A stretch of 64,000 bases of DNA from positions 744,001 to 808,000 of the forward strand of contig NZ_JADPMV010000002.1 of assembly GCF_018398425.1 (NCBI RefSeq), read 5' to 3'. Shown in pieces: positions 33,304 to 42,459 of this stretch (the first letter of the stretch is position 1; every line of letters begins with the position of its first letter). Position numbers and translations under genes: made by a program. The stretch is from Pseudomonas lalucatii. Lineage in GTDB: Bacteria; Pseudomonadota; Gammaproteobacteria; Pseudomonadales; Pseudomonadaceae. Under the pieces are notes generated by a model, which was not told the DNA's origin, did not search any database, and was given only the letters and a program-made list of their open reading frames with translations.

Positions 33304-33687
33304 ATGGAGACAGAAATGGATACTTCTTCGCGTACGACCGAGGTTCTCGATACCGACTCTGATCAGTCCCTCCCATTGCCGGGCACGGAAGCCTACGAGT
33401 CGCTTCCGCAGTTTCCAAAGGGCAGCCCCCTGCCCTTCAGACGCACAATTCGCAAGCATGAGCTGAGACAGATAGTCCCCCTGGCTGAATCAACGATCTA
33501 CGAAATGGAGCGCCGTGGCGAGTTCCCCCGGCGCTTCAACCTGACACCACGTTGCGTGGTCTGGGACCTGGCCGAGGTAGAGGCCTGGATCGAGGAGCGC
33601 AAACGGGCACCTCGGGTCAATATCAGCAAGCCGGATGTTTACCTCAGGAAAACCCGCCCTGTCCGGGCGGGCTCAAACCAAGCATGA
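33304..33687 (+). CDS. AlpA-like phage/island transcriptional regulator
   Basis: A 128-residue protein whose C-terminal 65 residues match the AlpA/MerR-like fold: IRKHELRQIVPLAESTIYEMERRGEFPRRF followed by CVVWDLAEVEAWIEERKR. AlpA proteins activate excision or integrase expression in P4-like and CP4-57-like elements. The first 50 residues are acidic and unstructured. The ATG at 33304 has GGAG seven bases upstream; the longer frame starting 84 bases earlier lacks one. It lies between the cargo operon promoter and the convergent toxin-antitoxin genes, so it belongs to the island's mobility module. Confidence 0.8.
   Translation: METEMDTSSRTTEVLDTDSDQSLPLPGTEAYESLPQFPKGSPLPFRRTIRKHELRQIVPLAESTIYEMERRGEFPRRFNLTPRCVVWDLAEVEAWIEERKRAPRVNISKPDVYLRKTRPVRAGSNQA
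33648..33671 (-). terminator. Intrinsic terminator of the toxin-antitoxin unit (inside the AlpA-like gene end)
   Basis: On the minus strand a CCCGCCC/GGGCGGG stem with a five-base loop is followed by TTTTCC. It lies about 30 bases after the antitoxin-like stop codon and overlaps the 3' end of the convergent AlpA-like gene. Confidence 0.7.
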
Positions 33688-33701
33688 AGTCGGCGCCGGC
33701 C

Positions 33702-34226
33702 TCATCCGACAAGGGCCTGCAGTTCCTTGGAGGTGGGGCGCGTTAGCCGCCGCTCTTCCTTCGCTAGATTGACCTGTAGGGCCACCTGAGCCACGTCCAA
33801 GACACCGCCAGGCAGCAAATAGCTGCCTTTGGACTGCAGCCAGGTCAGCACGTCCGCCAGGTGCCAGATCGACGCGCTACCCTCATGTACTGGTGTAGGG
33901 AAGCTGCTCGGATAAGCCAACATCAGCTTGCGCATGTTCTGGCGCGACACGCCGACGATCTCCGCCACATCGGTTAGTCCGACCAGGTCCGGTGCCACCT
34001 CGATCAGCCTGGCCGACGGTACGGCACTGCGCACGTCGGCCAGTGCGCTGCGCACAGCCGCTTCAGCGTTCTCCGCTTCACGGGTGAACTCCAGCGCCAG
34101 ACGACCTGGCTGGCCAATGCCGATCAGGGCATCGTCGCATCCGGCCTCACCGAGGCGCTCGACCAATGCTTCCAGGTCACGGTCATCGTCGGCCAGTTGG
34201 TATTTCAGAGTGAAGGTGTATTCCAT
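33702..34226 (-). CDS. HTH protein, putative antitoxin/regulator of an island TA pair
   Basis: A 174-residue protein with two parts. Residues 1-80 look like a small alpha/beta (ferredoxin-like) domain (MEYTFTLKYQLADDDRDLEA, then ALIGIGQPGRLALEFTREA). Residues 95-140 contain a helix-turn-helix (GLTDVAEIVGVSRQNMRKLM) followed by a winged part ending in SIWHLADVLTWLQ. The start at 34226 is set by GAGGAG, which lies inside the end of the upstream 91-residue gene; only four bases separate the two genes. Order (small basic protein first, DNA-binding protein second) and spacing fit HicAB-like toxin-antitoxin units. A role as a stand-alone regulator is possible. Confidence 0.6.
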   Translation of the reverse strand: MEYTFTLKYQLADDDRDLEALVERLGEAGCDDALIGIGQPGRLALEFTREAENAEAAVRSALADVRSAVPSARLIEVAPDLVGLTDVAEIVGVSRQNMRKLMLAYPSSFPTPVHEGSASIWHLADVLTWLQSKGSYLLPGGVLDVAQVALQVNLAKEERRLTRPTSKELQALVG

Positions 34227-34230
34227 AGCG

Positions 34231-34506
34231 CTACTCCTCTGCGCCCTCAGCGGTCTGCCGCTGCTTACGGTGCGTGGTGCAGTTGTCGACGACGCGCCGA
34301 AGGGCACGCGCATGGTTGCCTGGGTTCTTCGGTGTACTCCACACGCTGGTGATGCAGAATTCGCCGCAGCGACACTCTTCATCGTTGTAGGGGCAGTAGA
34401 TTCGCCCCCAAGCATGGCTACCACCCAGCTCTATGCGCCAGCCCTGCTCTTCGGCATGCCTGAGTGCTTCTTCGACCTCTTTCTTCGAGTGAGAAGGACG
34501 GGTCAT
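34231..34506 (-). CDS. HicA-like small protein, putative toxin
   Basis: A 91-residue protein. The N-terminal SKKEVEEALRHAEEQGWRIE helix followed by GGSHAWGRIYCP recalls the dsRNA-binding fold and GSH(H) active-site loop of HicA mRNA interferases. It differs in a cysteine-bearing insert (CPYNDEECRCGEFC) that could bind zinc and in a basic C-terminal helix (HARALRRVVDNC). The gene is preceded by a 26-bp near-perfect palindrome with a promoter and followed at once by an HTH protein gene, an autoregulated TA arrangement. GGAGAT lies before the ATG, but a start site predicted from the promoter would fall only about five bases upstream, so the transcript may be almost leaderless. Confidence 0.6.
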   Translation of the reverse strand: MTRPSHSKKEVEEALRHAEEQGWRIELGGSHAWGRIYCPYNDEECRCGEFCITSVWSTPKNPGNHARALRRVVDNCTTHRKQRQTAEGAEE

Positions 34507-34517
34507 CAGTGATCTCC

Positions 34518-34559
34518 AGTATTCGCATGACCGGCAAGGTTGTCAACTGACAACCTTGC
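34518..34559 (-). promoter_or_regulatory. Palindromic operator-promoter of the TA pair
   Basis: Arms GCAAGGTTGTCA (34534-34545) and its exact reverse complement (34548-34559) flank two bases. On the minus strand a consensus -35 TTGACA (34541-34546) sits inside the palindrome, 17 bases before AATACT (34518-34523). Binding at the palindrome would block RNA polymerase, as expected for autoregulation. Confidence 0.7.
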
Positions 34560-34566
34560 ACTTTCC

Positions 34567-35823
34567 TTAAACCGTGGCACTCAACACCGGCACTACAACG
34601 CTGTCCGGCAGCAGTTGGGGAACATGAGTGCGGCCATCGATCCAGGCGTCGATCATGTCCGCCCACTCCTGCAGCATGTGCCGGCGCTGCTCCGCGTACT
34701 CGGCCTTGTTGTAGACCGAGCGAGAGGAGCGACCATCTTCGTGAGCCAGGCATTTCTCGATCCAGTCGCCGTTGAAGCCCACCTCGTTGAGCAGCGTGGA
34801 ACCAGTCCTGCGCAGGTCGTGGACCGTGAACGGCTCCAACGGCAGGCCTGCTTCCTTCGCACGGGAGGCGATAAGCTGGGTGATGCGGTTCAGGGTGGCG
34901 TGCGACATGCAGCGGTAGATGTCATAGCGCGAGGGCAACACATAGCGGGAACCAGCCGCACAGGTGTGCAGCGCCACGAAGATGTCCAAGGCCTGGCGCG
35001 ACAGGTAGACAACGTGCGGGTTACGCCCCTTCATCCGTTCCTTGGAGATCGTCCAGGTGGCGTTCTCGAAGTCCACCTCGTCCCAGGTTGCCTCGATCAG
35101 CTCACTCTTGCGTACCAACGTCAGCAGCACCAGCCGCAAGGCCAGTTTGATCGTGGGATAAGCAGCGATGGACTCCAGTTGATGGAAGGCCAGCCGAATT
35201 TCGGTCGGGCTCAGTGCCCGATCCTTCGGCACGAAAGTGGCGATGGAAGACGATTTAACGTCGTCAGCCGGATTCTCGACCTTCTCGCCATGCAGGATCG
35301 CGAACGCATAGACCTGTTTCACGATGTCGCGAATATGGACCGCAGTTGCCGGCGCCCCTCGAGCCTTTACCTTGGCGCACAGGGCTCGCAGATCGTCAGG
35401 GGTGATTTCGGTCAGCAGCCGATTTTCGAAGACCGGCAGGATGTCGCGGTCGATGATGCTTTTACGCATCGCACGCGTGCTGTCGGCCATGCGCGCACCG
35501 GCCAACCACTTCGTCAGCGTTTCACCGAAATTCTTGGCAGCGTTCAGGCGCCGCTTCGCGCGCTGCTTCTCCAGGGAGGGAGACTTGCCCAGGGCGACCA
35601 TACGCTTGGCATCGAGCAGCTTCTCGCGAGCCATGGCCAGGGAAATGCCAGTTGGCCCATAGCGCCCGATGGTCAGCGTTTCTCGGCGTCCATTGAGACG
35701 GTAGTCGTAGCGAAAGGTGACGGTACCGGTAGGCGATACCGTCACGTACATACCATCGCGGTCGGAAGCCTTGTACAGCTTGGACTTGGGCTTGAGATTG
35801 CGCAGTTTGGTATCAGTAAGCAT
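34567..35823 (-). CDS. Tyrosine recombinase (P4-type island integrase)
   Basis: A 418-residue integrase with the N-terminal arm-binding DUF4102-like domain (LRNLKPKSKLYKASDRDGMY) and the C-terminal catalytic domain. The catalytic residues are visible as Arg238 (TLVRKSELIE), His335 and Arg338 (VHDLRRTGS), His361 (CLAHEDG) and most likely Tyr371 in the SVYNKAEYAEQRR segment. The length is typical of P4-like integrases. The gene starts 300 bases from the 3' end of guaA and is transcribed away from it, the usual arrangement for elements using guaA as attachment gene. All residues are present, so the island may still be able to move. Arm-type repeats lie just upstream of, and within, the first codons. 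Confidence 0.93.
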   Translation of the reverse strand: MLTDTKLRNLKPKSKLYKASDRDGMYVTVSPTGTVTFRYDYRLNGRRETLTIGRYGPTGISLAMAREKLLDAKRMVALGKSPSLEKQRAKRRLNAAKNFGETLTKWLAGARMADSTRAMRKSIIDRDILPVFENRLLTEITPDDLRALCAKVKARGAPATAVHIRDIVKQVYAFAILHGEKVENPADDVKSSSIATFVPKDRALSPTEIRLAFHQLESIAAYPTIKLALRLVLLTLVRKSELIEATWDEVDFENATWTISKERMKGRNPHVVYLSRQALDIFVALHTCAAGSRYVLPSRYDIYRCMSHATLNRITQLIASRAKEAGLPLEPFTVHDLRRTGSTLLNEVGFNGDWIEKCLAHEDGRSSRSVYNKAEYAEQRRHMLQEWADMIDAWIDGRTHVPQLLPDSVVVPVLSATV

Positions 35824-36124
35824 CGAGGTTTTTACTCCTGTTCATGACGGCTTTTACCGTCAAGGGTCAGGAGACCTGTTGATGCCGGGAAAGCCGCACG
35901 GGGCAAGCTTTCCCAAGGAGCGATTTACCGTCAAAGACCGGTTTTGACCGGATAGTAAACAGAACGGTCTCAATCCGACCGCTGTTTACTACCGTCACCG
36001 CTACCGCCAATCCGTTCTGCTAATCGGCGATAGGCCTCGATAACCATTGCAACGAATTTTCTTTTAAATCAACACGTTGCAATTGGCTATCGATACAACT
36101 CAATGAGCCCAGAAGGACCCTACA
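35717..36124. other. Island end / attachment-type region next to guaA
   Basis: TACCGTCA occurs at 35737-35744 (inside the integrase gene), 35855-35862, 35926-35933 and 35990-35997, plus one inverted copy at 35718-35725. A 10-bp inverted repeat TAGTAAACAG lies at 35953-35962 and 35982-35991, and a 9-bp one (ATTGCAACG) at 36046-36054 and 36075-36083. This is the layout of integrase arm sites and excisionase sites. No gene is seen between 35824 and 36124. Confidence 0.6.
36067..36079 (+). promoter_or_regulatory. Perfect IHF consensus site
   Basis: AATCAACACGTTG matches WATCAANNNNTTR at every defined position and follows an A/T-rich run (AATTTTCTTTTA), as strong IHF sites do. It lies between the arm-type repeats and the guaA end, where integrase complexes need a bend. 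Confidence 0.65.
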
Positions 36125-37705
36125 TCACTCCCACTCGATGGTGGCAGGCGGCTTGCTCGACACGTCGTAGGTCACGCGGGAGATGCCTTCGATCTCGTTG
36201 ATGATGCGGTTGCTGACCTTCTCCAGCAGCTCGTAGGGCAGGTGCGCCCAGCGCGCGGTCATGAAGTCGATGGTCTCCACCGCGCGCAGGGCCACGACCC
36301 AGGCGTAACGGCGGCCGTCGCCGACCACGCCGACCGACTTGACCGGCTGGAACACCACGAAGGCCTGGCTGGTCTTGTGGTACCAGTCGAAGTTGCGCAG
36401 CTCCTCGATGAAGATGTGGTCGGCGCGACGCAGCAGGTCGGCGTACTCCTTCTTCACCTCACCGAGGATGCGCACGCCCAGGCCCGGGCCCGGGAAGGGG
36501 TGGCGATAGACCATGTCGTAGGGCAGACCCAGCTCCAGGCCGATCTTGCGCACCTCGTCCTTGAACAGCTCGCGCAGCGGCTCGACCAGCTTGAGGTTCA
36601 TCTCCTCCGGCAGGCCACCGACGTTGTGGTGCGACTTGATCACGTGGGCCTTGCCGGTCTTGGCGCCGGCCGACTCGATCACGTCCGGGTAGATGGTGCC
36701 CTGGGCGAGGAACTTGATGTCGTGCAGCTTGCTGGCCTCGGCATCGAACACGTCGATGAAGGTACGGCCGATGATCTTGCGCTTCTTCTCCGGATCGGCT
36801 TCGCCGGCCAGGTTGCCGAGGAACTGCGCCTCGGCATTGGCGCGGATCACCTTGACCCCCATGTTCTCGGCGAACATGGCCATCACCTGCTCGCCCTCGT
36901 GCAGGCGCAGCAGGCCGTTGTCGACGAACACGCAGGTCAGCTGCTCACCGATGGCGCGATGCAGCAGAGCCGCGACCACCGAGGAATCGACGCCGCCGGA
37001 CAGGCCGAGCAGCACGTTGGAGCTGCCGACCTGGGCGCGCACCTGGGCGATGGCGTCTTCGACGATGTTGGACGGCGTCCACAGCGCCTCGCAGCCGCAG
37101 ATATCCAGGGCGAAACGCGAGAGGATGCGGCCGCCCTGCTTGGTGTGGGTCACTTCCGGATGGAACTGCACGCCGTAGTAGCGGCGGTGATCGTCGGACA
37201 TCGCGGCGATCGGGCAGCTCGGGGTGCTGGCGAGGATATGGAAGCCCTGCGGCAGGGTAGTGACCTTGTCGCCATGGCTCATCCACACATCCAGGCCGAA
37301 CACGCCGTCGTCGTCGACATGGTCTTCGATGCCGTCGAGCAGGCGGCCCTTGCCGACCACGTCGACGCGGGCATAGCCGAACTCACGGACGTCCGAGCCC
37401 TGGACCTTGCCGCCGAGCTGTTCGGCCATGGTCTGCATGCCGTAGCAGATGCCCAGCAGCGGCACGCCGAGGTCGAACACCGCGTGCGGCGCCCGCGGAC
37501 TGTCGGCCGCATGCACCGACTCCGGGCCGCCGGCGAGGATGATGCCGCGCGGGGCGAAGGCACGGATGTCCTCGTCACTCATGTCGAAGGGGTGCAGCTC
37601 GCAATACACGCCGATCTCGCGCACGCGGCGAGCGATCAGCTGGGTGTACTGGGAACCGAAATCCAGGATCAGGATGCGGTGGGCGTGAATATCATGGTGG
37701 GCCAT
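36125..37705 (-). CDS. guaA: GMP synthase (glutamine-hydrolysing); island attachment gene
   Basis: A 526-residue enzyme that aminates XMP to GMP with glutamine and ATP in purine synthesis. The class I glutamine amidotransferase domain has the nucleophile in GICYGMQ and the HPEVTHT histidine/glutamate; the ATP pyrophosphatase P-loop is [13 protein letters not shown]; the C-terminal dimerisation domain ends [17 protein letters not shown]. The protein is complete, so insertion at its 3' end restored the coding end. guaA is a known integration site of genomic islands, and the att core most likely lies in its last 20-30 bases (about 36125-36150). A second core copy was not found in the window. It follows guaB, as in other pseudomonads. 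Confidence 0.98.
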   Translation of the reverse strand: MAHHDIHAHRILILDFGSQYTQLIARRVREIGVYCELHPFDMSDEDIRAFAPRGIILAGGPESVHAADSPRAPHAVFDLGVPLLGICYGMQTMAEQLGGKVQGSDVREFGYARVDVVGKGRLLDGIEDHVDDDGVFGLDVWMSHGDKVTTLPQGFHILASTPSCPIAAMSDDHRRYYGVQFHPEVTHTKQGGRILSRFALDICGCEALWTPSNIVEDAIAQVRAQVGSSNVLLGLSGGVDSSVVAALLHRAIGEQLTCVFVDNGLLRLHEGEQVMAMFAENMGVKVIRANAEAQFLGNLAGEADPEKKRKIIGRTFIDVFDAEASKLHDIKFLAQGTIYPDVIESAGAKTGKAHVIKSHHNVGGLPEEMNLKLVEPLRELFKDEVRKIGLELGLPYDMVYRHPFPGPGLGVRILGEVKKEYADLLRRADHIFIEELRNFDWYHKTSQAFVVFQPVKSVGVVGDGRRYAWVVALRAVETIDFMTARWAHLPYELLEKVSNRIINEIEGISRVTYDVSSKPPATIEWE

Positions 37706-37799
37706 GGCCGTCTCTCGTAGCGGAACTCACAAATGACACGGGGCTGCTCCGTTTTTCTCAACAGCAACAGCCCCGAGCCCTTATTACAACTGTCAGGTG

Positions 37800-39398
<1,599 letters not shown>

Positions 39399-39950
39399 TC
39401 ACAAGTCAACTAACACCCGGGAGACCCGATAGCCCAGGCGTTCGGCGAACTCGTCGAGAAAGTCCTGACGAAAGCCCGCCGCCCCCCAATTGTTGAAGAC
39501 GAAGGCCAGGTTGGAGAAGCCGCAAGGCTGCAGGAACAGGAAGCCGTTGATGTCGTCCTCATGGCCGCACTCGGGGCAGACGAAGTTGTCGGTGTGGCCA
39601 GGCATCCACTCCTCCAGGCTGTCGAACAGCGCCTCGCCGATTTCCTGACGACACTGCGCACAGCCGGCCTCCTCGAGAAAATCACGGGTCGGCGTGTAGA
39701 TGCAGCGCTTGCCGACGATCTCCAGGCCGTTGATCGGCCGCTCGAACGGCAGCAGCTGCGGCCGCTCCACCACCCGCCGTGCGCCGGGGCCGATGGCATG
39801 GGCCATGCGATTGCCCAGGCCGCCGCAGGTACTCAGCCGCTCCTCGATTATCTGCTGCTGCACCAGCCAGCGGACGATGGCCCGCGCCCGCGCCTCGTGC
39901 CCGGGAAAGCTGGAGATCTGCGGCACTATGATGGTTTGTTGCTCGCCCAT
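39399..39950 (-). CDS. Conserved hypothetical protein with two CXXC pairs, 183 aa
   Basis: I recognise this only as a conserved Pseudomonas protein without known function. Two zinc-ribbon-like cysteine pairs are visible, CAQC (near residue 96) and CPEC (near residue 124), with an additional Cys at CGG. The C-terminus FAERLGYRVSRVLVDL is amphipathic. There is no signal peptide. It lies between the guaB promoter region and the divergent xseA gene and is transcribed toward guaB. A role in metal binding or nucleic-acid contact is possible but unproved. Confidence 0.6.
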   Translation of the reverse strand: MGEQQTIIVPQISSFPGHEARARAIVRWLVQQQIIEERLSTCGGLGNRMAHAIGPGARRVVERPQLLPFERPINGLEIVGKRCIYTPTRDFLEEAGCAQCRQEIGEALFDSLEEWMPGHTDNFVCPECGHEDDINGFLFLQPCGFSNLAFVFNNWGAAGFRQDFLDEFAERLGYRVSRVLVDL

Positions 39951-40053
39951 GGCCCGGCCCGCACTGAAGGAAAGGCGCGCAGCTTAATGCCGCCGGCGCA
40001 GCGGTCAAGCCATCGCCCTATGGCCTGCCGGGCAAAGCCTTTATCATGCCGCC

Positions 40054-41433
40054 ATGATCAAGGACCCGTTCCAGCGCCTGAACCTCGACCGCGAGGTGCT
40101 CAGCGTCAGCCAGCTCAATAATCGCGCCCGCCTGCTGCTGGAGGACGTGTTCGCCAGCATCTGGGTCGAGGGGGAGATCTCCAACCTGGCCAAGCCGGCG
40201 TCCGGGCACATCTACTTCACCCTCAAGGACAGCCAGGCCCAGGTGCGCTGCGCGCTGTTCCGGCAGAGCGCGGCGCGGGTGCGCCAGGCCCTGCGCGACG
40301 GCCTGGCGGTCAAGGTGCGCGGCAAGGTCTCGCTGTTCGAGGGGCGCGGCGACTATCAGCTGATCCTCGACACGGTGGAGCCGGCCGGCGACGGCGCCCT
40401 GCGCCTGGCCTTCGAGGCGCTCAAGGAGAAGCTCGGCGCCGAGGGCCTGTTCGCCGCCGAGCGCAAACGGGCGCTGCCCGCACACCCGAAACGCATCGGC
40501 ATCGTCAGCTCGCCCAGCGGTGCGGTGATCCGCGACATCGTCAGCGTGTTCCGCCGCCGCGCGCCGCAGGTCGAGCTGTGCCTGATCCCCACCGCCGTAC
40601 AGGGCCGCGAGGCCAGCGCGCAGATCGTCCGCGCCCTGCGCCTGGCCGATCGCCAGGGCTTCGATGCGCTGATCCTGGCCCGCGGCGGCGGCTCCCTGGA
40701 GGACCTCTGGAGCTTCAACGAGGAGGCCGTGGCCCGTGCCATAGACGCCTGCGCCACGCCCATCGTCAGCGCCGTGGGCCACGAGACCGACGTGTCCATC
40801 GCCGACTTCGTCGCCGACGTGCGCGCGCCGACCCCGTCGGCCGCCGCCGAACTGCTGGCCCCCGACGCCAGCGAGCTGGTGCAGCGTCTCAACAGCCTGC
40901 AGCGCCGCCTGCAGCTCTACATCCGGGGCCGCCTGGCCCGCGAGCACATGCGCCTGGACGGCCTGCGCCGGCGCCTGCGCCACCCCGGCGAGCGCCTGCG
41001 CCAGCAGGCGCAGCGCCTGGACGATCTGGAGATGCGCCTGCAGCGCGCGGTCGAACGGCGGCTCAACGAGCGTCACGAACGTCTGGCCCGCCTGCACACC
41101 CGCCTGACCGGCCAGCACCCGGAGCGCGCCCTGCAGCTGCTGCGCCAGCGCCTGGCCAGCCTCGCCGAGCGCCTGCCGCGGGCCATGCGCGAGGGTCTCA
41201 AGGCGCGCCGCCTGCAACTGCACAGCCAGGTGCAGACGCTCAACGCGGTCAGCCCCCTGGCCACCCTGGGCCGCGGCTACAGCATCCTTCTCGACGACCG
41301 CGGCCGGGCCATCCGCCGCGCCGCCGACACCCAACCGGGCCAGCGCCTCAAGGCCCGCCTCGGCGAGGGCGAGCTGGACGTGCGGGTCGAGGACAACCAC
41401 GTGCAGCCGGCGACCCTGTCGCTGCTGGACTGA
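40054..41433 (+). CDS. xseA: Exodeoxyribonuclease VII large subunit
   Basis: A 459-residue nuclease subunit that with XseB degrades single-stranded DNA and processes mismatch-repair intermediates. The N-terminal OB-fold domain (SVSQLNNRARLLLEDVFASIWVEGEISN is its hallmark region, residues 12-39) is followed by the catalytic domain with VVSSPSGAVIRDI-like and ILARGGGSLEDLWSFNEE, then VGHETDVSIADFVADVRAPTPSAAAE. A long coiled coil of Arg/Leu-rich heptads occupies residues 280-400. The C-terminal GRGYSILLDDRGRAIR is also typical. Complete and of normal length. Confidence 0.97.
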   Translation: MIKDPFQRLNLDREVLSVSQLNNRARLLLEDVFASIWVEGEISNLAKPASGHIYFTLKDSQAQVRCALFRQSAARVRQALRDGLAVKVRGKVSLFEGRGDYQLILDTVEPAGDGALRLAFEALKEKLGAEGLFAAERKRALPAHPKRIGIVSSPSGAVIRDIVSVFRRRAPQVELCLIPTAVQGREASAQIVRALRLADRQGFDALILARGGGSLEDLWSFNEEAVARAIDACATPIVSAVGHETDVSIADFVADVRAPTPSAAAELLAPDASELVQRLNSLQRRLQLYIRGRLAREHMRLDGLRRRLRHPGERLRQQAQRLDDLEMRLQRAVERRLNERHERLARLHTRLTGQHPERALQLLRQRLASLAERLPRAMREGLKARRLQLHSQVQTLNAVSPLATLGRGYSILLDDRGRAIRRAADTQPGQRLKARLGEGELDVRVEDNHVQPATLSLLD

Positions 41434-41444
41434 TCATTGCCAAT

Positions 41445-41470
41445 GGTGGATGAGCAGAGCGTCATCCACC
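41445..41470. repeat. Inverted repeat GGTGGATGA/TCATCCACC
   Basis: Nine-base perfect arms at 41445-41453 and 41462-41470 between xseA and the peptidase gene. This short palindrome with flanking GTAGGG-like sequence is commonly scattered between genes in pseudomonads; it may act as a weak terminator or mRNA-stability element. Confidence 0.6.
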
Positions 41471-41487
41471 CTACTCAGGGATTCATC

Positions 41488-42309
41488 ATGCGCCTCATCC
41501 CACTGCTGCTCGCCCTCGTGCTCGCCCTGCCCGCCCAGGCCGAAGGCTTTATCAGCCGCCTGCTGCACAAGCCGGTACCCGGCGGCGTCGCGGTGATCGA
41601 CCTGGGCAACGGCCCGACCGCGCCCGGAGTGCGCTACCAGGACAAGCCGGCCCTGGTGATCCGTGAGGACGGCCAACGCTGGATCGCCATCGTCGGCCTG
41701 CCCCTGAGCGTCCGCCCGGGCAGCCAGCAGATCGAGGTGGACGGCCGGGCTCACAGCTTCCAGGTCGGCGGCCGCGCCTATGCCGAGCAGCGCATCACCC
41801 TGAAGAACCCGCAGCAGGTCAACCCCAACCCGGCCAACCTCAAGCGCATCGAGCGCGAGCTGGCCGAGCAGGTTCGCGCCTACCGCCAGTTCAGCCCGCG
41901 CCAGCCGAGCAACCTGCTGTTCGATCGGCCGGTTGCAGGTCCACTGTCCAGCCCCTTCGGCCTGCGCCGCTTCTTCAACGGCGAGGAACGCAACCCGCAC
42001 TCCGGCCTGGACTTCGCCGCCAGGCAGGGCACGCCGATCAAGGCGCCGGCGGCGGGCCAGGTGATCCTGATCGGCGACTACTTCTTCAATGGCAAGACGG
42101 TGTTCGTCGACCACGGCCAGGGCCTGATCAGCATGTTCTGCCACCTCTCGGCGATCGACGTGCAGGCCGGCCAGGAGCTGCCCCGCGGCGCCGTGCTCGG
42201 CAAGGTCGGCGCCACCGGCCGCGCCACCGGGCCGCACCTGCACTGGAACGTCAGCCTGAACGACGCGCGCATCGACCCGGCGATCTTTATCGGCGCGTTC
42301 AAGCCCTAG
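41488..42309 (+). CDS. M23-family peptidase (LytM-like), exported
   Basis: A 273-residue periplasmic zinc endopeptidase-like protein. The signal peptide is MRLIPLLLALVLALPAQA. The LytM domain shows the metal ligands in NPHSGLDFAA (His and Asp) and the HLHWNV signature near the C-terminus, with the intervening GKTVFVDHGQGLISMFCHLS strand. Such enzymes cut the peptide cross-bridges of the cell wall. The ATG at 41488 starts the signal peptide directly; the frame extends 17 codons further upstream through the palindrome, which is unlikely to be translated. Confidence 0.9.
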   Translation: MRLIPLLLALVLALPAQAEGFISRLLHKPVPGGVAVIDLGNGPTAPGVRYQDKPALVIREDGQRWIAIVGLPLSVRPGSQQIEVDGRAHSFQVGGRAYAEQRITLKNPQQVNPNPANLKRIERELAEQVRAYRQFSPRQPSNLLFDRPVAGPLSSPFGLRRFFNGEERNPHSGLDFAARQGTPIKAPAAGQVILIGDYFFNGKTVFVDHGQGLISMFCHLSAIDVQAGQELPRGAVLGKVGATGRATGPHLHWNVSLNDARIDPAIFIGAFKP

Positions 42310-42459
42310 TCGCAATAGCTCGCAAGACAGCGGTAACGGAAAACACCGCCACGCTTTGCTAAGGTGCGCCCTCACCGCCCGCCCCTCGCGTCCGGCGCAC
42401 CGGCCAGACTCGAGGCGCTCGCGCGGCGCGCCCCTTCCCAGCAGCACACGAGGATCGTC

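Noticed and set aside
34534..34559. The 26-bp palindrome as an intrinsic terminator for the integrase gene
   Set aside because: No T-run follows on the minus strand, while a consensus -35 is inside it, so an operator-promoter is more likely.
1..36124. Second copy of the guaA 3' end (att core) within the window
   Set aside because: I looked for CACTCCCACTCG-like sequence elsewhere and found only partial matches such as TCCCACTCGG near 15900, inside a coding region.
37739..37775. CGGGGCTG/CAGCCCCG repeat between guaB and guaA
   Set aside because: The loop is 21 bases long and the T-run lies inside it, so it is not a credible intrinsic terminator; guaB and guaA are normally co-transcribed.
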